Source of the DNA: Darksidea phi
Taxonomy: Eukaryota > Ascomycota > Dothideomycetes > Pleosporales > Lentitheciaceae
Length of the DNA: 64,000 nucleotides
NCBI GenBank assembly: GCA_030770425.1
Contig: JASJFT010000032.1
Location: forward strand, 186,001 to 250,000
Direction: 5' to 3'
In this document: positions 1-9,258 of the stretch, one piece after another
Layout: each line of letters starts with the position of its first letter
Numbering within the stretch: the stretch's first letter is position 1
Translations under genes and position numbers: made by a program
Notes under the pieces: model-generated
The model's database searches: none
What the model saw: only the letters and a program-made list of their open reading frames with translations
Told to the model about the DNA's origin: nothing

Positions 1-1091
1 TTTGGTGATAATACGTCGTGGGGCTGGGCATTTATGAAGTTTTGTGTAAAAGAGGGGGAGAAGGCAGATGTGGACGGCATATTCCGATGAAGTTTGACCA
101 TGGTCATGCCAGCGTCTCGCTTTCACAGCCCAGGAGTATCGGGAGCAGCTCAGACATGGGCAATCGACTCGATGAGCCTTCACGCCGTCTCACATGGATT
201 GGAAAGAAATAAGAGATTCCATGTCATAAAGTATAAGTTGATCGGGGCTTGGCGGTTCCGCCGTTCGGCCTTTGAGACGACCTGAGCAGTACGCGACAAT
301 CGTGTGTCTGAGATTCCGACATCTCTATGGGCGTCTCTCCACGAAGAGTACATCGGCTTTGATTCAATTCCGCCGACGTTTAATGACAACCGGGTTGTCC
401 AAGCATACTTTCGACTGCTTGCCCAGCGAGGTACAGCAAGTCGCAATCCTGACCGCTTCATCCACGGTTGAGGTCTTCTTAAGCGGAGTCTGGAGCTGAG
501 GGTATCGGTGCATGCACTAAATACTCGAGATTTTGAGATCGGTGGAACGAATGACGTCGCTTTGCAAAACATATCTGATCAGAACCAAGTAGCATGAAGA
601 GCGTCGCAATGCATAGTTGTCATTCTCAATCTACGCTACACAAGCTTCTCTTCTCAAAACATACCCGCAATTGAGGCAAAAACATACGTTAGATGCTGTC
701 GATCCACAGCTTATCCCGACTTAGTACAGATTAAGCAAAGACCAGCTAAAGCCCTGGCCAACCGTCGTCATCGTCGTTGCCCCGCTCAGACGCGCGTGAA
801 CCCTGCATACCACTACCTGCCGCTTTAGCGCATCGGAGATCGAATGTTTAAAGACTCGCGCGACTCCCTTCAAACACGCAGCAACTTCCCCATTTACGTG
901 CTTCTCCGCTACCTTGTCTCTTCGCATCCTCTGCACACCTCAGTGCACATCTCCCACGTATTTGACTTGCAGGGCTCTGCGGATGAGCTCTGGAATTCGC
1001 CAGGCCCAGTTCCAGGGTCTTGAGTTTCTTCTCCACACAATAGCGGCTTTCGATCACGCTCCCACAGCGCTGAATACGATCTGAAGCCATC
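1..1091. other. No supported gene upstream of the first hydrolase
   Basis: Only short random reading frames without family motifs occur here on either strand. The last few hundred bases presumably hold the promoter and 5' leader of the hydrolase that starts at 1092; no clear TATA or regulator site was recognised. Confidence 0.5.
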
Positions 1092-2985
1092 ATGTTGGGC
1101 CGACTTGCATGGCGAGGCTTCAGCTTTGGATATGGACTTCTCAATCTAGTGTTAATGCTGGGCATTGCGGCGATCCGCGATGGAGCGTTCACGAAGCGGA
1201 CAAGCGAGAGTGGGAAGAAGGAGTTGGATATTGGTATGTTTCTGCTCTGCCTAAGCCCCGGCATATCGCGGGCGTGAGCAAGACTAATGGATTCGTAGCT
1301 CAGAAGCGGTACTGGAGTCTTGCGGGGCAGCCGCTGCCGGGCTTTACACACCAATTCTTTACGCTGCGGAATGGCTTGAAGCTTCATTACGTCGTCAAGC
1401 CAGGCTCCGACTCTTCTGCTACGAAGAATGTAGCCATCTTCCTGCATGGTGAGCCGTCCCATTCTGTTTTCCTTTACACGAACTAATGGTATTACGCAAG
1501 GCTTTCCCGACTCGTTCCTCCTCTGGCGCAACCTCCTTGCCGCATCGATCCTCGAATCGCACATCCTCATTGCCGTCGACCTTCCCGGCTACGGCGGCAG
1601 CGACAATCTACAGAAATATGGCGCAAATGAGGTGCTGGAGACCATGACCGAGTTCATACTAGGCATGAGGGAGATGTACTTGGAGGAGGAGGCGAAGCTA
1701 GTGGTTGTGAGCCATGATTGGGGAGGTATTATAGCCGCAAGGCTTGCTTCGGAGGCCAATCAGTTGGCTGATCGATTCGTCATTGCGAGCGCCGTCATCG
1801 TATGTCCACCGTCCAAGAAGGCATCGGGCCTCTTCTGGAGTCCGGTTGGTGAGAAATCGCTAATCCATAGTAGCCTCAACATTGGGCCTCCAATGCCTTC
1901 ACCAAGACCGGCTCCGCAAAGCAAATGCTACACACCTACCTCCGACGCCCGCTCAGCTTCTCTCTCCTCAAGAACGCTCTCTCCACGCTCGATCCGGTCT
2001 TCTCGCAATTAGGAAGGTCGTTTTACGTCTGTACGTTCGCCCTTATCCTACGTTGTTCTTATTGCGAAAGCTTCCGCGTGCCGAGGCATCACCAAGTGGC
2101 TTTCTAAAAACCAGCGGGTGTTTGACAAAGAGTTGGGCCTTGACAAATCCTTTCCTTCAGAGACTGTGTTGACTTGTCTTTTCTTGCAGTTGTCTTCCAA
2201 CTACCGTACCCGCTCTGTACCGTCTTCGCGACTTTTGGCAATTACTGGCTTCTGAAGACCATGCACAACGTCGCCGCTGGCCTTCTAAAGCCCGATGGCA
2301 AGTGGATACGCAAGCTGAACGAGAAGGAAGCAATGGACGTTTTGGCTTCCTCTACCGGTCCCAGCATTGCGCAGCTCGCGGACGGCGAACTCGAATACCC
2401 GGAAGCTGTCAATAAACGCATAGACGACTATGGCATGTCCGAAAAGATCCGTATGTAGCCCTGATACAAACTCGGCGTCCTTGATTGCGTTGTACCTCGC
2501 AGAATACGCCACTGCTATCCGAAACAACACGTACCCACACCCCTCTGGAGAGCCTTGCTGACTTCATACTTCCGCCTTTAGGACTCTATCGCGAAGGTCT
2601 TTTGCTGGGCACATGGGAGAAATCCCTCGAAACCGTCGTTGCGCTCTCCGAGGTCCCAGCTTCGGCCGCGCGCCACGGCTCAGGATCTTCAGGCGCAGGG
2701 TTGTTCGATGAGGGACCATCCGGTTCACTCAAGGCGCCTGCTACCATCGTGTATGGCAAGTGGGATCTGGGCTTTGACAAGAGATTGGCGCTGGAGGGTA
2801 TTGGCGATTATCTAGGTAGGGGGAGTCAGGTGGTCCTGCTCGACGGAGGACATTGGCTGCCTGTCGAAGAGTTTGGAAGTCGTGTGCTGGAGAAGATGGT
2901 TGAGTGGGCGCTGGGGGATGAGGGTGCGCCGCTGAGGAAGAGTATTGAGGGTTTGGAGCGTGCGAAGATGTTGGTGGAGAAGTAG
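1092..2985 (+). CDS. Epoxide-hydrolase-like alpha/beta hydrolase, 6 exons
   Basis: Proposed exons are 1092-1233, 1299-1448, 1501-1799, 1874-2030, 2190-2450 and 2582-2985, giving 470 aa in one frame. The first exon encodes a hydrophobic N-terminal segment that could be a membrane anchor or signal. Visible family marks are the oxyanion-hole motif HGFPDS, the nucleophile elbow SHDWGG with an Asp nucleophile as in epoxide hydrolases and haloalkane dehalogenases, PQHWASN after the third intron, and the catalytic His in LDGGHWLPVE near the C terminus. The join 2450/2582 removes a 131-bp intron and restores the frame into RLYREGLLLGTWEKS. It probably hydrolyses an epoxide or ester; the substrate cannot be read from sequence. 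Small exon-boundary errors are possible, mainly for the 159-bp intron at 2031-2189. Confidence 0.85.
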
Positions 2986-4150
2986 GGCTGGTATCGGAGA
3001 TTGCAGGGTATTGGAGCGTCACCGGGAGAATGTAGATTTTGACTTTTTTTGGATTGGCCAGATGAACTCTACTTGTATGATACCACCTTTGTAGGCACTA
3101 TCGCTGACGTATGCTGATGATGAAACTCCTTTCTTCCTGACTTTGCTTTGTTTGGACTTTGACCGATGTGCCATACTTCCACATGGCAAGGTTAGCTTAT
3201 ACCATGCTCTAATTCTCCGGCGCGAAGTCGAGTGGAACGTTGTCGAGGCATAATGCCGCTCAAGTCGACAAAGGTAAAGAAAGGTTGACGAGAGATGTCA
3301 CGGTGCACAAGCAAGGAAGATGTGATATCACAGCCAAGCAAGCAGGAAGACAAGAAGAAAGGCATGATGTGAGAATGGCTAATTGCATTGAACCTAAAGC
3401 CTACATATAACCACCAAAGACTGGAAGACTTGACCAAAACCCAAGCCAGACCAACAAAGACTTTGAACTGTAGGAGATGTCAGTGGGATGAGGTCAGAAG
3501 AGAGGTATGAGGGACTTACTTGGCCCACTTTAGGTGAGCGCGGCAAGTGGTTAGGACTCGCGGCATGCAAATCCAAAGGAGATGCACCTCCTAGCTATAT
3601 TATTCAGTTAGTAGGTTCCTTCCTCAGAATAGCAACATTGGTGTTCTGCGGAGGAAGGGGATGTCATACCCTAACGAGATGTCTACCGATGGTGGCGCGA
3701 CATACATGTTGCTGTCTTGGAGTGTCGGAGGTGAGTCATGGCGATAGTCAAAGGCGAAGGTCGAGATGGAGACACTGGTGAAAGGTGCTGACGACGGAGT
3801 GGATGGCGATGCGGCTTGACATGGAGGCCGGCATCAGAGGTAGAAGTCGAACTCGAGGCCGTGATGTCGAGGCGTTGACATGCTCACGGCGTAGTGTCCA
3901 TGGGGTGAGGTGAGATGACGCCAAAGTTGAAGGAAGGTTGGGCGTCGATGTGGGATGAGGTTGAGGTGGAGGTGGATGTCGAGATCATCTGACAGAGGTG
4001 GAGCTCAAATGAAGGACGAGCTCAGATGTCCGAAGGCGGAAGACATGATTCGAAAAGAGCGAAGCTCGAAGCTCAAAGTTGAAGTTGAAGCTGGGTGTGA
4101 GAGTTGGGAGAGAAAGTCCCAAAGAGGGCGGGCGGCGCTGCTTAAAATAG
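2986..4150. other. Intergenic, purine-rich, no supported gene
   Basis: This stretch holds the 3' end of the hydrolase gene and then about 700 bp rich in GA and GTCGA-like motifs (about 3730-4100). Reading frames are short and lack family motifs. It ends at the left arm of the long inverted repeat at 4151. Confidence 0.5.
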
Positions 4151-4340
4151 TACAGTCGCTTGCAAAACCTCCTGGCGCGCAGCGAGATTTCCCCCGCGCC
4201 ACTCTTGGTTGGCATCAGCCTTGCCAAACTAAGCTAAGTATTAATTAAATAACGATGGTACTTGTGGCTTTATCGAGTGGCGATCTCATGAGCTGCGCCA
4301 TATGTAGCTCTACTCTTCCATAATCTATGCAATTCGAAAC
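4151..4340 (+). repeat. Left arm of a long inverted repeat
   Basis: The 190 bp match the reverse complement of 9060-9258. By eye there are four substitutions, all transitions, and one 9-bp indel (extra bases in the right arm), so about 98% identity outside the indel. The arm contains no reading frame. Outside the arms the sequences differ at once, and I see no clear target-site duplication. It could be a terminal inverted repeat of a DNA element, or two copies of a dispersed repeat in opposite orientation. Confidence 0.9.
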
Positions 4341-4654
4341 ATCCACAAGGGTGTGGCCAGAGTGGATCGGCCATCCTCTCTGCTACTGGTGGCAACATCA
4401 AGGGCTAAATCATCTTCATTACTGTGTGATGTCACTTATGAACACGCTCACTCAGCCACGTGGCATCGAATCGTGAGAGTCCAGCCACTCTGCACTGCCT
4501 CATGCCCCACTATCTTCATCTCGTTCCTCAGAGTTCTTCCATGAATCTACCAGCCTGCACAGTCGCAGTTCTTTGACTGCTCGAGCCGTGCACATCTTGC
4601 CTATATTTACTCGAATGATTCCTTTAGCTAGAGCTTTCCTCTGATCCTCTCCTA
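4341..4654. promoter_or_regulatory. Presumed upstream region of the HET-domain fragment
   Basis: About 310 bp between the left repeat arm and the HET start codon. I see no reading frame or clear regulatory motif. By position it would be the former promoter of the HET gene. Confidence 0.25.
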
Positions 4655-4900
4655 ATGCGTCTTTTGCGGCTTGAAGATGACGGTGAATTCAGCCTAGTCG
4701 AATTTGTTGGCAAGAACATTCCGCGCTATGCTATTCTTTCACATACTTGGGGAGTGGATAGCGAGGAGGTCACTATTAAAGATTTAGCGGATGATGCAGG
4801 CAAGAGCAAGGCTGGCTATAGCAAAATCCGCTTCTGCGGAAATCAAGCCGCGAAGGACGGTCTCCAATACTTCTGGGTTGACACTTGCTGCACTATATAG
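4655..4900 (+). pseudogene. HET domain, N-terminal fragment of an incompatibility/NLR-type gene
   Basis: The 81-aa reading frame begins with the classic N terminus of HET-domain proteins (MRLLRLEDDG) and shows the HET core: YAILSHTWG, a following VTIKDL, KAGYSKIRFCGNQAAKDGL, and YFWVDTCC. A complete HET domain is about 130-150 aa and continues after VDTCC with a conserved CIDK-type segment; here a stop follows two codons later and no HET sequence resumes. In its family the domain triggers regulated cell death in heterokaryon incompatibility, often fused to NACHT and ankyrin, WD40 or TPR repeats. The break at about 4895 is where unrelated sequence begins. The ankyrin fragment at 7.95-8.74 kb on the same strand may be the other end of the same gene. 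Confidence 0.85.
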
Positions 4901-6025
4901 ACTCACCACCGACGACAACGCCCTACGAAAAGGGTGGCATATGCCGCCAAAAATAGCGGCAGAACGTATATAGCTTTTTAATACAAACGTATCAATATTT
5001 CCTTACTGTCTGCCTTTTTATCTGAGAGTCCTTGAGCTCATGCAACGAGGCCCCTGAATCAGGCCGCCCTCATGCAGTGGCTGAGCCAGATTGAGCCCCA
5101 CCCTGAGTAAATCCAACAGGCTCATGAGCTCGCCCTGAGCCAACGTGAGCCGGCGTGATCTGCTTGATTCAAGCCTGAGCTCCTCTTGATTGTGCCTGAT
5201 TTCATCCTTCCTAATTTGGAGGCGCAGGTGCAGTCCCGGGCGCCGAGGAGGTCCAAAATCCAGTCGTCAGATCACCGCCTTGAGCAGCATTAAGAGGATC
5301 TGAAATTGGGCCCCAATCAGCTCGTAGACATGTGAGGTGTCATAGACTGACTGGTCCCACTTTCGGGCCCCTGTCAATGATACACCTACTCTACAGTAGT
5401 TAGCCAATTTTGGCGCAATACATCAGCAAACTTTCACGCGGCTCAATCCCGGCGCAGCCTTGGCTCAGTCTAAATCAAGCCTCCTCAGGCTTTGCCCGGG
5501 TTTGCTCATGATCTCATGCCCAAGCTCATGAGTCATTGGATCTCTCATGTAAATCTACAATGGTATCGTCCTTGGAACTCTGTCATCACCGGATTCCCCA
5601 ATCCTTGGAAAATTTGTCGTCCTCGGAACTCTGTCATCCTGGATTGCCTTTTCCTTGGAAGTCATTGGTCCATGGAAAACCAGGTTTAATTTCCGACCTG
5701 AACGTTGTATCAAGGGACTTGAAGATGGCAATAAAGTGTTGAATGGTTCTGCTTTGACTAGGCTGGCGTTCTTGCAGTCCCAACGGCATACTTTGGTAAA
5801 TAATTAGATGGCATTTCCGCCTTGAGAAATGGTGGCTCTCTTTGGCGCTGCTCTGATTGGCTAATTTTAGACGAGCACTTGGCGGGAGGCAAGTTATTTG
5901 CATCACCAGAAAAGTGGGGGGTGGGGGGTGGGACAATTCTCCCAACTTCATCAACAACTGCCAAACTACCAGGCTCTCTTTACTTAAAATCCATGCCACA
6001 CGCCTCATCAAATTGAACCAGCAAA
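4901..6025. other. Non-coding, repeat-rich insert between the HET fragment and the PPCDC-like gene
   Basis: No gene is supported. Between about 5035 and 5530 the short words TGAGC, GCTCA and CTCATGAG recur more than a dozen times on both strands. At 5566-5660 there is a pair of 44-45 bp direct repeats. The last 300 bp presumably serve as promoter of the gene starting at 6026. No HET, NACHT or transposase sequence was recognised. Confidence 0.5.
5566..5660 (+). repeat. Two imperfect 44-45 bp tandem repeats
   Basis: Copies at about 5566-5610 and 5617-5660 share TCGTCC(T/C)TGGAACTCTGTCAT-type sequence (the second copy has CCTCGG in place of CCTTGG) and both end in CCTTGGAA. They lie in the non-coding insert and have no obvious function. 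Confidence 0.6.
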
Positions 6026-6757
6026 ATGGACCTAGCTGTTACAGATACCAACGACTCGCTCTGCAATGCCGCAAACTCCGCAGCTACGTTACCTACGTTC
6101 CGCGAGGATGGCAGAGCGCACCTTCTCCTTGCTGCGAGCGGATCCGTTGCCACCATCAAAATCCCGGAAATCGCAAATTCCCTTTCACGTCATAAAGACA
6201 AGTTATCTATTAGGATTATCCTAACCCAATCGGCCAAGAACTTCCTGGCCGGCCAATCCGAGGAACAGCCTTCTGTATCCTCGCTGATGAATATTCCATG
6301 TGTCGAAGCTGTATATGACGACGCTTCCGAATGGGGCCCAGAGCCATGGCGGCGAGGAGCCCCAATCCTTCATATAGAAGCGCGGAAATGGTCTGACTTG
6401 CTCGTTATTTGTCCTTTGGATGCCAACACATTAGCAAAAATTGTGAATGGCATTTGCGATAATCTATTGACCAGCGTGGTTCGGGCCTGGGATACAGATG
6501 GGACCGTTGATGGGAAAAGGAAATCTATCATCGTGGCTCCTGCGATGAATACTGCGATGTGGCACCATCCTATTACGACGAAGCAAATCCGAATGCTCGA
6601 GGATGATTGGGGTGTCCAGAAGGGTGAGGAAGAAAACGGCTGGTTTGAAGTGTTACGGCCTCAAGAGCGTCTGCTGATGTGTGGCGATACGGGCAATGGT
6701 GCGATGTGTGAGTGGCAGTCAATTGTCGCTATAATTGAGGAACGCCTAGGACTTTGA
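6026..6757 (+). CDS. Phosphopantothenoylcysteine decarboxylase-like flavoprotein (Hal3/PPCDC family)
   Basis: This single-exon gene of 243 aa belongs to the HFCD flavoprotein family. PPCDC converts 4'-phosphopantothenoylcysteine to phosphopantetheine in coenzyme A synthesis, using FMN. All family marks are present: LLLAASGSVA (residues 33-42, FMN site), the catalytic His116 in LHIEARKWSDLL, the LDANTLAKI loop, the PAMN motif at 172-175 (APAMNTAMWHHP), and the substrate-recognition region MCGDTGNGAM with Cys219. Nothing essential seems lost, so it may be active. The length matches plant and animal PPCDC and lacks the acidic tails of yeast Hal3/Vhs3. It lies inside the inverted-repeat segment between two halves of a broken HET-ankyrin gene, which suggests it is an inserted, extra copy. 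An inhibitory-subunit role in phosphatase control (Hal3-like) is also possible. Confidence 0.9.
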   Translation: MDLAVTDTNDSLCNAANSAATLPTFREDGRAHLLLAASGSVATIKIPEIANSLSRHKDKLSIRIILTQSAKNFLAGQSEEQPSVSSLMNIPCVEAVYDDASEWGPEPWRRGAPILHIEARKWSDLLVICPLDANTLAKIVNGICDNLLTSVVRAWDTDGTVDGKRKSIIVAPAMNTAMWHHPITTKQIRMLEDDWGVQKGEEENGWFEVLRPQERLLMCGDTGNGAMCEWQSIVAIIEERLGL

Positions 6758-6800
6758 TGTGCATGATTCGATGATTGGAATATAACTTGAACTGTCTCCG

Positions 6801-8033
6801 CTAGAAGTCGTGAATACATTCTTGCAATCCTTTGCATCGGCGAGAGAGATTGATGAGAGCTCTCATCATATCGATTAGCATGAGGGTATCCGGACCAGCT
6901 CGATGGGCCTGTTGGTAAAGCATGGAGGCGGGATAGAGGAAATGGTGAAAATAAGATAATGACATGGTCAAAAATCCCGGCAGAACCTTCCTCCAGTGTC
7001 TTGGTACTAGAATCGACCTCTCCGGGGTTTGCTCCTCAAGTATCATTCCTAATATTTGTCGATCAATTGCGCTTATTGACCATTCAGCTAGTGTTGACCG
7101 TGAATTCATGTCTGCGTTGAGGAGCACATCTCGAATCTCCCGTATGGTCATCCCAGATGTTTCGCGCCTTTGGCCATAAATCCTCCGGAACACACCCCAA
7201 TTGAATCTTGCGTGTTGTCCACAGCGAGGAGTATCACCTAAAAGCTCCTCGATTGGCTCATCGTATTTGATAAGAGTATCAATCACAACTTTTCCGTCGA
7301 GGCCGTAAACCGCAATTTCGACTGGAATAAGCTTCGACATTCGCCCATCCTTTCCAGGGATTCTTGCGAATTCCGTATCCACGCAAAACACTCGCCCTAC
7401 CCTATCCAGGCGTTCAATTTGGCGTGCCAATCTTCTCACACAACGCGGTACAGTAACTGCTGATAGACAAGCTGCCATTTCATCTGGAGTCTGCACAAGG
7501 GACCCGAAACCAATCCTCTTGATTTTAAATGCGCTGTGCCGTGCCTGTCTTGCTTTGAGCTCATAATGGCGTCTTAGGTGTTTATCACACGCTGGAATCA
7601 ATCCTCTCTCATCGGCGATAGCTCCATTCTTACAGCTCATAAGTACGGTGCATAGGCCCTTTTTTAACTTTTCCCTCTGGGTCAAGAGCTTCTTCACTGC
7701 CGACGCACTTCGCAACGCGAGGACATGCTCTTCAATCTCGACTCCTGAGTGGTTCAGCCGTAAGTGTAATCTCCATCCACTCTCTTCTTTGAACTTGACA
7801 CCACAGCCATCAATGTCGCATTCGATTCCAATCTTTAGATGATTGTACAATATGTGCGCCTTTACCAAGTAAGTGGTGCGGAATGCCGCTGAACATCCGT
7901 CGTATTTACACCTGTATCTCAGTCTGAAGAGCCTCAAGCCACCGTTTAGGAAGAGAGCCGAAGTCGACTCAGTGGATAGATATGGTCGAACACCATTATC
8001 ATATGCCGTTTGGAATGGGAACATGGCCGTCAT
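6801..8033 (-). CDS. C2H2 zinc-finger protein with DEDDh-type exonuclease domain, 5' end disrupted
   Basis: About 410 aa are open on the minus strand. Residues 43-66 and 73-96 form two C2H2 fingers (C-x4-C-x12-H-x4-H). From about residue 215 an exonuclease-like domain follows: VFCVDTEF gives the paired acidic residues (D220, E222), LIPVEIAVYGLDGKVV the next strand, and HRAGPDTLML the H-x4-D of the DEDDh class (H378, D383). It would be a 3'-5' exonuclease, possibly acting on RNA or DNA bound by the fingers. About the first 28 residues are antisense to true ankyrin-repeat sequence, so the native start was lost at a junction near 7.93-7.95 kb. Translation might begin at an internal Met, but the ORF is best seen as a 5'-truncated gene. 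The function assignment rests on motifs only. Confidence 0.6.
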   Translation of the reverse strand: MTAMFPFQTAYDNGVRPYLSTESTSALFLNGGLRLFRLRYRCKYDGCSAAFRTTYLVKAHILYNHLKIGIECDIDGCGVKFKEESGWRLHLRLNHSGVEIEEHVLALRSASAVKKLLTQREKLKKGLCTVLMSCKNGAIADERGLIPACDKHLRRHYELKARQARHSAFKIKRIGFGSLVQTPDEMAACLSAVTVPRCVRRLARQIERLDRVGRVFCVDTEFARIPGKDGRMSKLIPVEIAVYGLDGKVVIDTLIKYDEPIEELLGDTPRCGQHARFNWGVFRRIYGQRRETSGMTIREIRDVLLNADMNSRSTLAEWSISAIDRQILGMILEEQTPERSILVPRHWRKVLPGFLTMSLSYFHHFLYPASMLYQQAHRAGPDTLMLIDMMRALINLSRRCKGLQECIHDF

Positions 8034-8736
8034 CAAGCTGCTAATTAAGGCGGGGGCGCGGGCGGACTCAAAGGATGAAATTGGAGGAACTCCATTATCT
8101 TATGCCTTTCTTAGCGGAAATAAGGAGGGGGTTGAGCTACTGCTCAAGAGAGGTACCCAGGTTGATTTAGGGGATGATATTAGTAAGGAGCTACTGTTCT
8201 CCGCTGCGAAGAAGGGCCATGATGCCGTGGTCAAGCTGCTTGTCGACACGGGCAAGGCTGATGTCGACACGAGAGATAATGACGGTCGGACGCCGCTCTC
8301 GTGGGCCGCCGAGAGCGGGCACGAGGCCGTTATTAGTGTGTTGCTCGATTCCGGCAAGGTCGATGCCGACTCAAAGGACAGGGGTGAACGGACGCCGTTG
8401 TGGTGGGCCTCTCGGTACGGGCACGAAGCCGTTGTTAATTTACTTCTCGATTCCGACAAGGTCGATGCCGACTCAAAGGACAGGGATGGACGGACGCCGC
8501 TCTCGTGGGCCGCCGCGAACGGGCACGAGGCCGTCGTTAGTGTGCTGCTCGATTCCGGCAAGGTTGATGCCAACTTGGGGGATTGTAATAGACGGACGTC
8601 GTCCGTGGTGGGCCTCTTGCGCGATTGTAATAGACCGACGTTGTCTATCTTCGCGGCATGCGCTACCATTGGTATAGTAGAAGAAGAACAAGAAGACGAG
8701 CGGAGACAGTTGAGGATACCTTCTCCTGCCTCCTAG
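7954..8736 (+). pseudogene. Ankyrin-repeat 3' end of a HET/NLR-type gene, headless
   Basis: The frame encodes about six ankyrin repeats of ~33 aa with the GRTPLSWAA...GHEAVV..LLDSGKVDAD pattern and no plausible start; upstream sequence is antisense to zinc-finger coding. The three or four C-terminal repeats are very alike in DNA as well, for instance the bases coding for KVDADSKDR recur nearly unchanged, as is usual in fungal NLR repeat domains. Near 8,590 the repeat pattern continues in a shifted frame (TSSVVGLL in place of TP.WWAS), so a small indel has altered the C terminus before the stop at 8736. Such arrays are the ligand-sensing ends of HET-NACHT-ankyrin proteins. Orientation and order suggest it once followed the HET fragment at 4655. 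Confidence 0.85.
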
Positions 8737-9059
8737 GTGAACATATGCGAGCCACATGTACTGCCTCGGCCAGTGTGCTGCCAATTAAGCGCACTGCGCC
8801 GGAATTGCCCTGCGGATGCGAGGCCTTCGAAATGATACCTAGCCTGTCTACACCTCAAATCTGTTCATAATACGGTAACTTATCATATTCCGTTATTTCC
8901 TTTGTTGAGCATGGGGTTAGGCAAGGGATGAGCAGGTCTCACAGTTGGATTCCGAAGTGGAGATAGTGTAGCGAAGTAGGGTGTAATTAGCTGGCACATC
9001 GTAACGGCCCATACCCCTAGGGTGCATGGCCATAATAATCCACGCGCACGCACGTGTAT
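8737..9059. other. Non-coding stretch between the ankyrin fragment and the right repeat arm
   Basis: I see no gene or clear signal here. It may contain the former 3' untranslated region of the HET-ankyrin gene. Confidence 0.4.
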
Positions 9060-9258
9060 GTTTTGAATTGCATAGATTATGGGAGAGTAGAGCTACATAT
9101 GGCGCAGCTCATGAGATCGCCACTCGATAAAGCCACAAGTACCATCGTTATTTAATTAATACTTAGCTTAGTTTGGCAAGGCTGATGCCAACCAAGAGTG
9201 GCGCGGGGGAAATCTCGCTGCACGCCAGGAGGGGAAGCCGGCTTTGCAAGCGACTGTA
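9060..9258 (-). repeat. Right arm of the long inverted repeat
   Basis: The 199 bp are the reverse complement of 4151-4340 with four transitions and a 9-bp insertion at about 9231-9240. The near identity implies a recent origin or gene conversion. Confidence 0.9.

Larger units (their letters stand above)
4151..9258. mobile_element. 5.1-kb segment bounded by inverted repeats, putative composite element
   Basis: The segment lies between the two near-identical inverted repeats and carries accessory-type content: a HET-domain fragment (+), a repeat-rich stretch, a PPCDC-like gene (+), a C2H2-exonuclease ORF (-), and an ankyrin fragment (+). No transposase was recognised, so if it ever moved it did so with enzymes supplied elsewhere, or the arms only mark an inversion or ectopic recombination. 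Calling it mobile is inference; the repeat pair itself is directly visible. Confidence 0.45.

Noticed and set aside
848..1570. A 240-codon minus-strand frame
   Set aside because: It is antisense to the well-supported hydrolase exons starting at 1092 and has no motif.
2503..2530. A possible extra 28-bp exon in the hydrolase, which would imply a frameshift
   Set aside because: Skipping it (one intron 2451-2581) restores the frame exactly and gives a natural RLYREG join, so no frameshift is needed.
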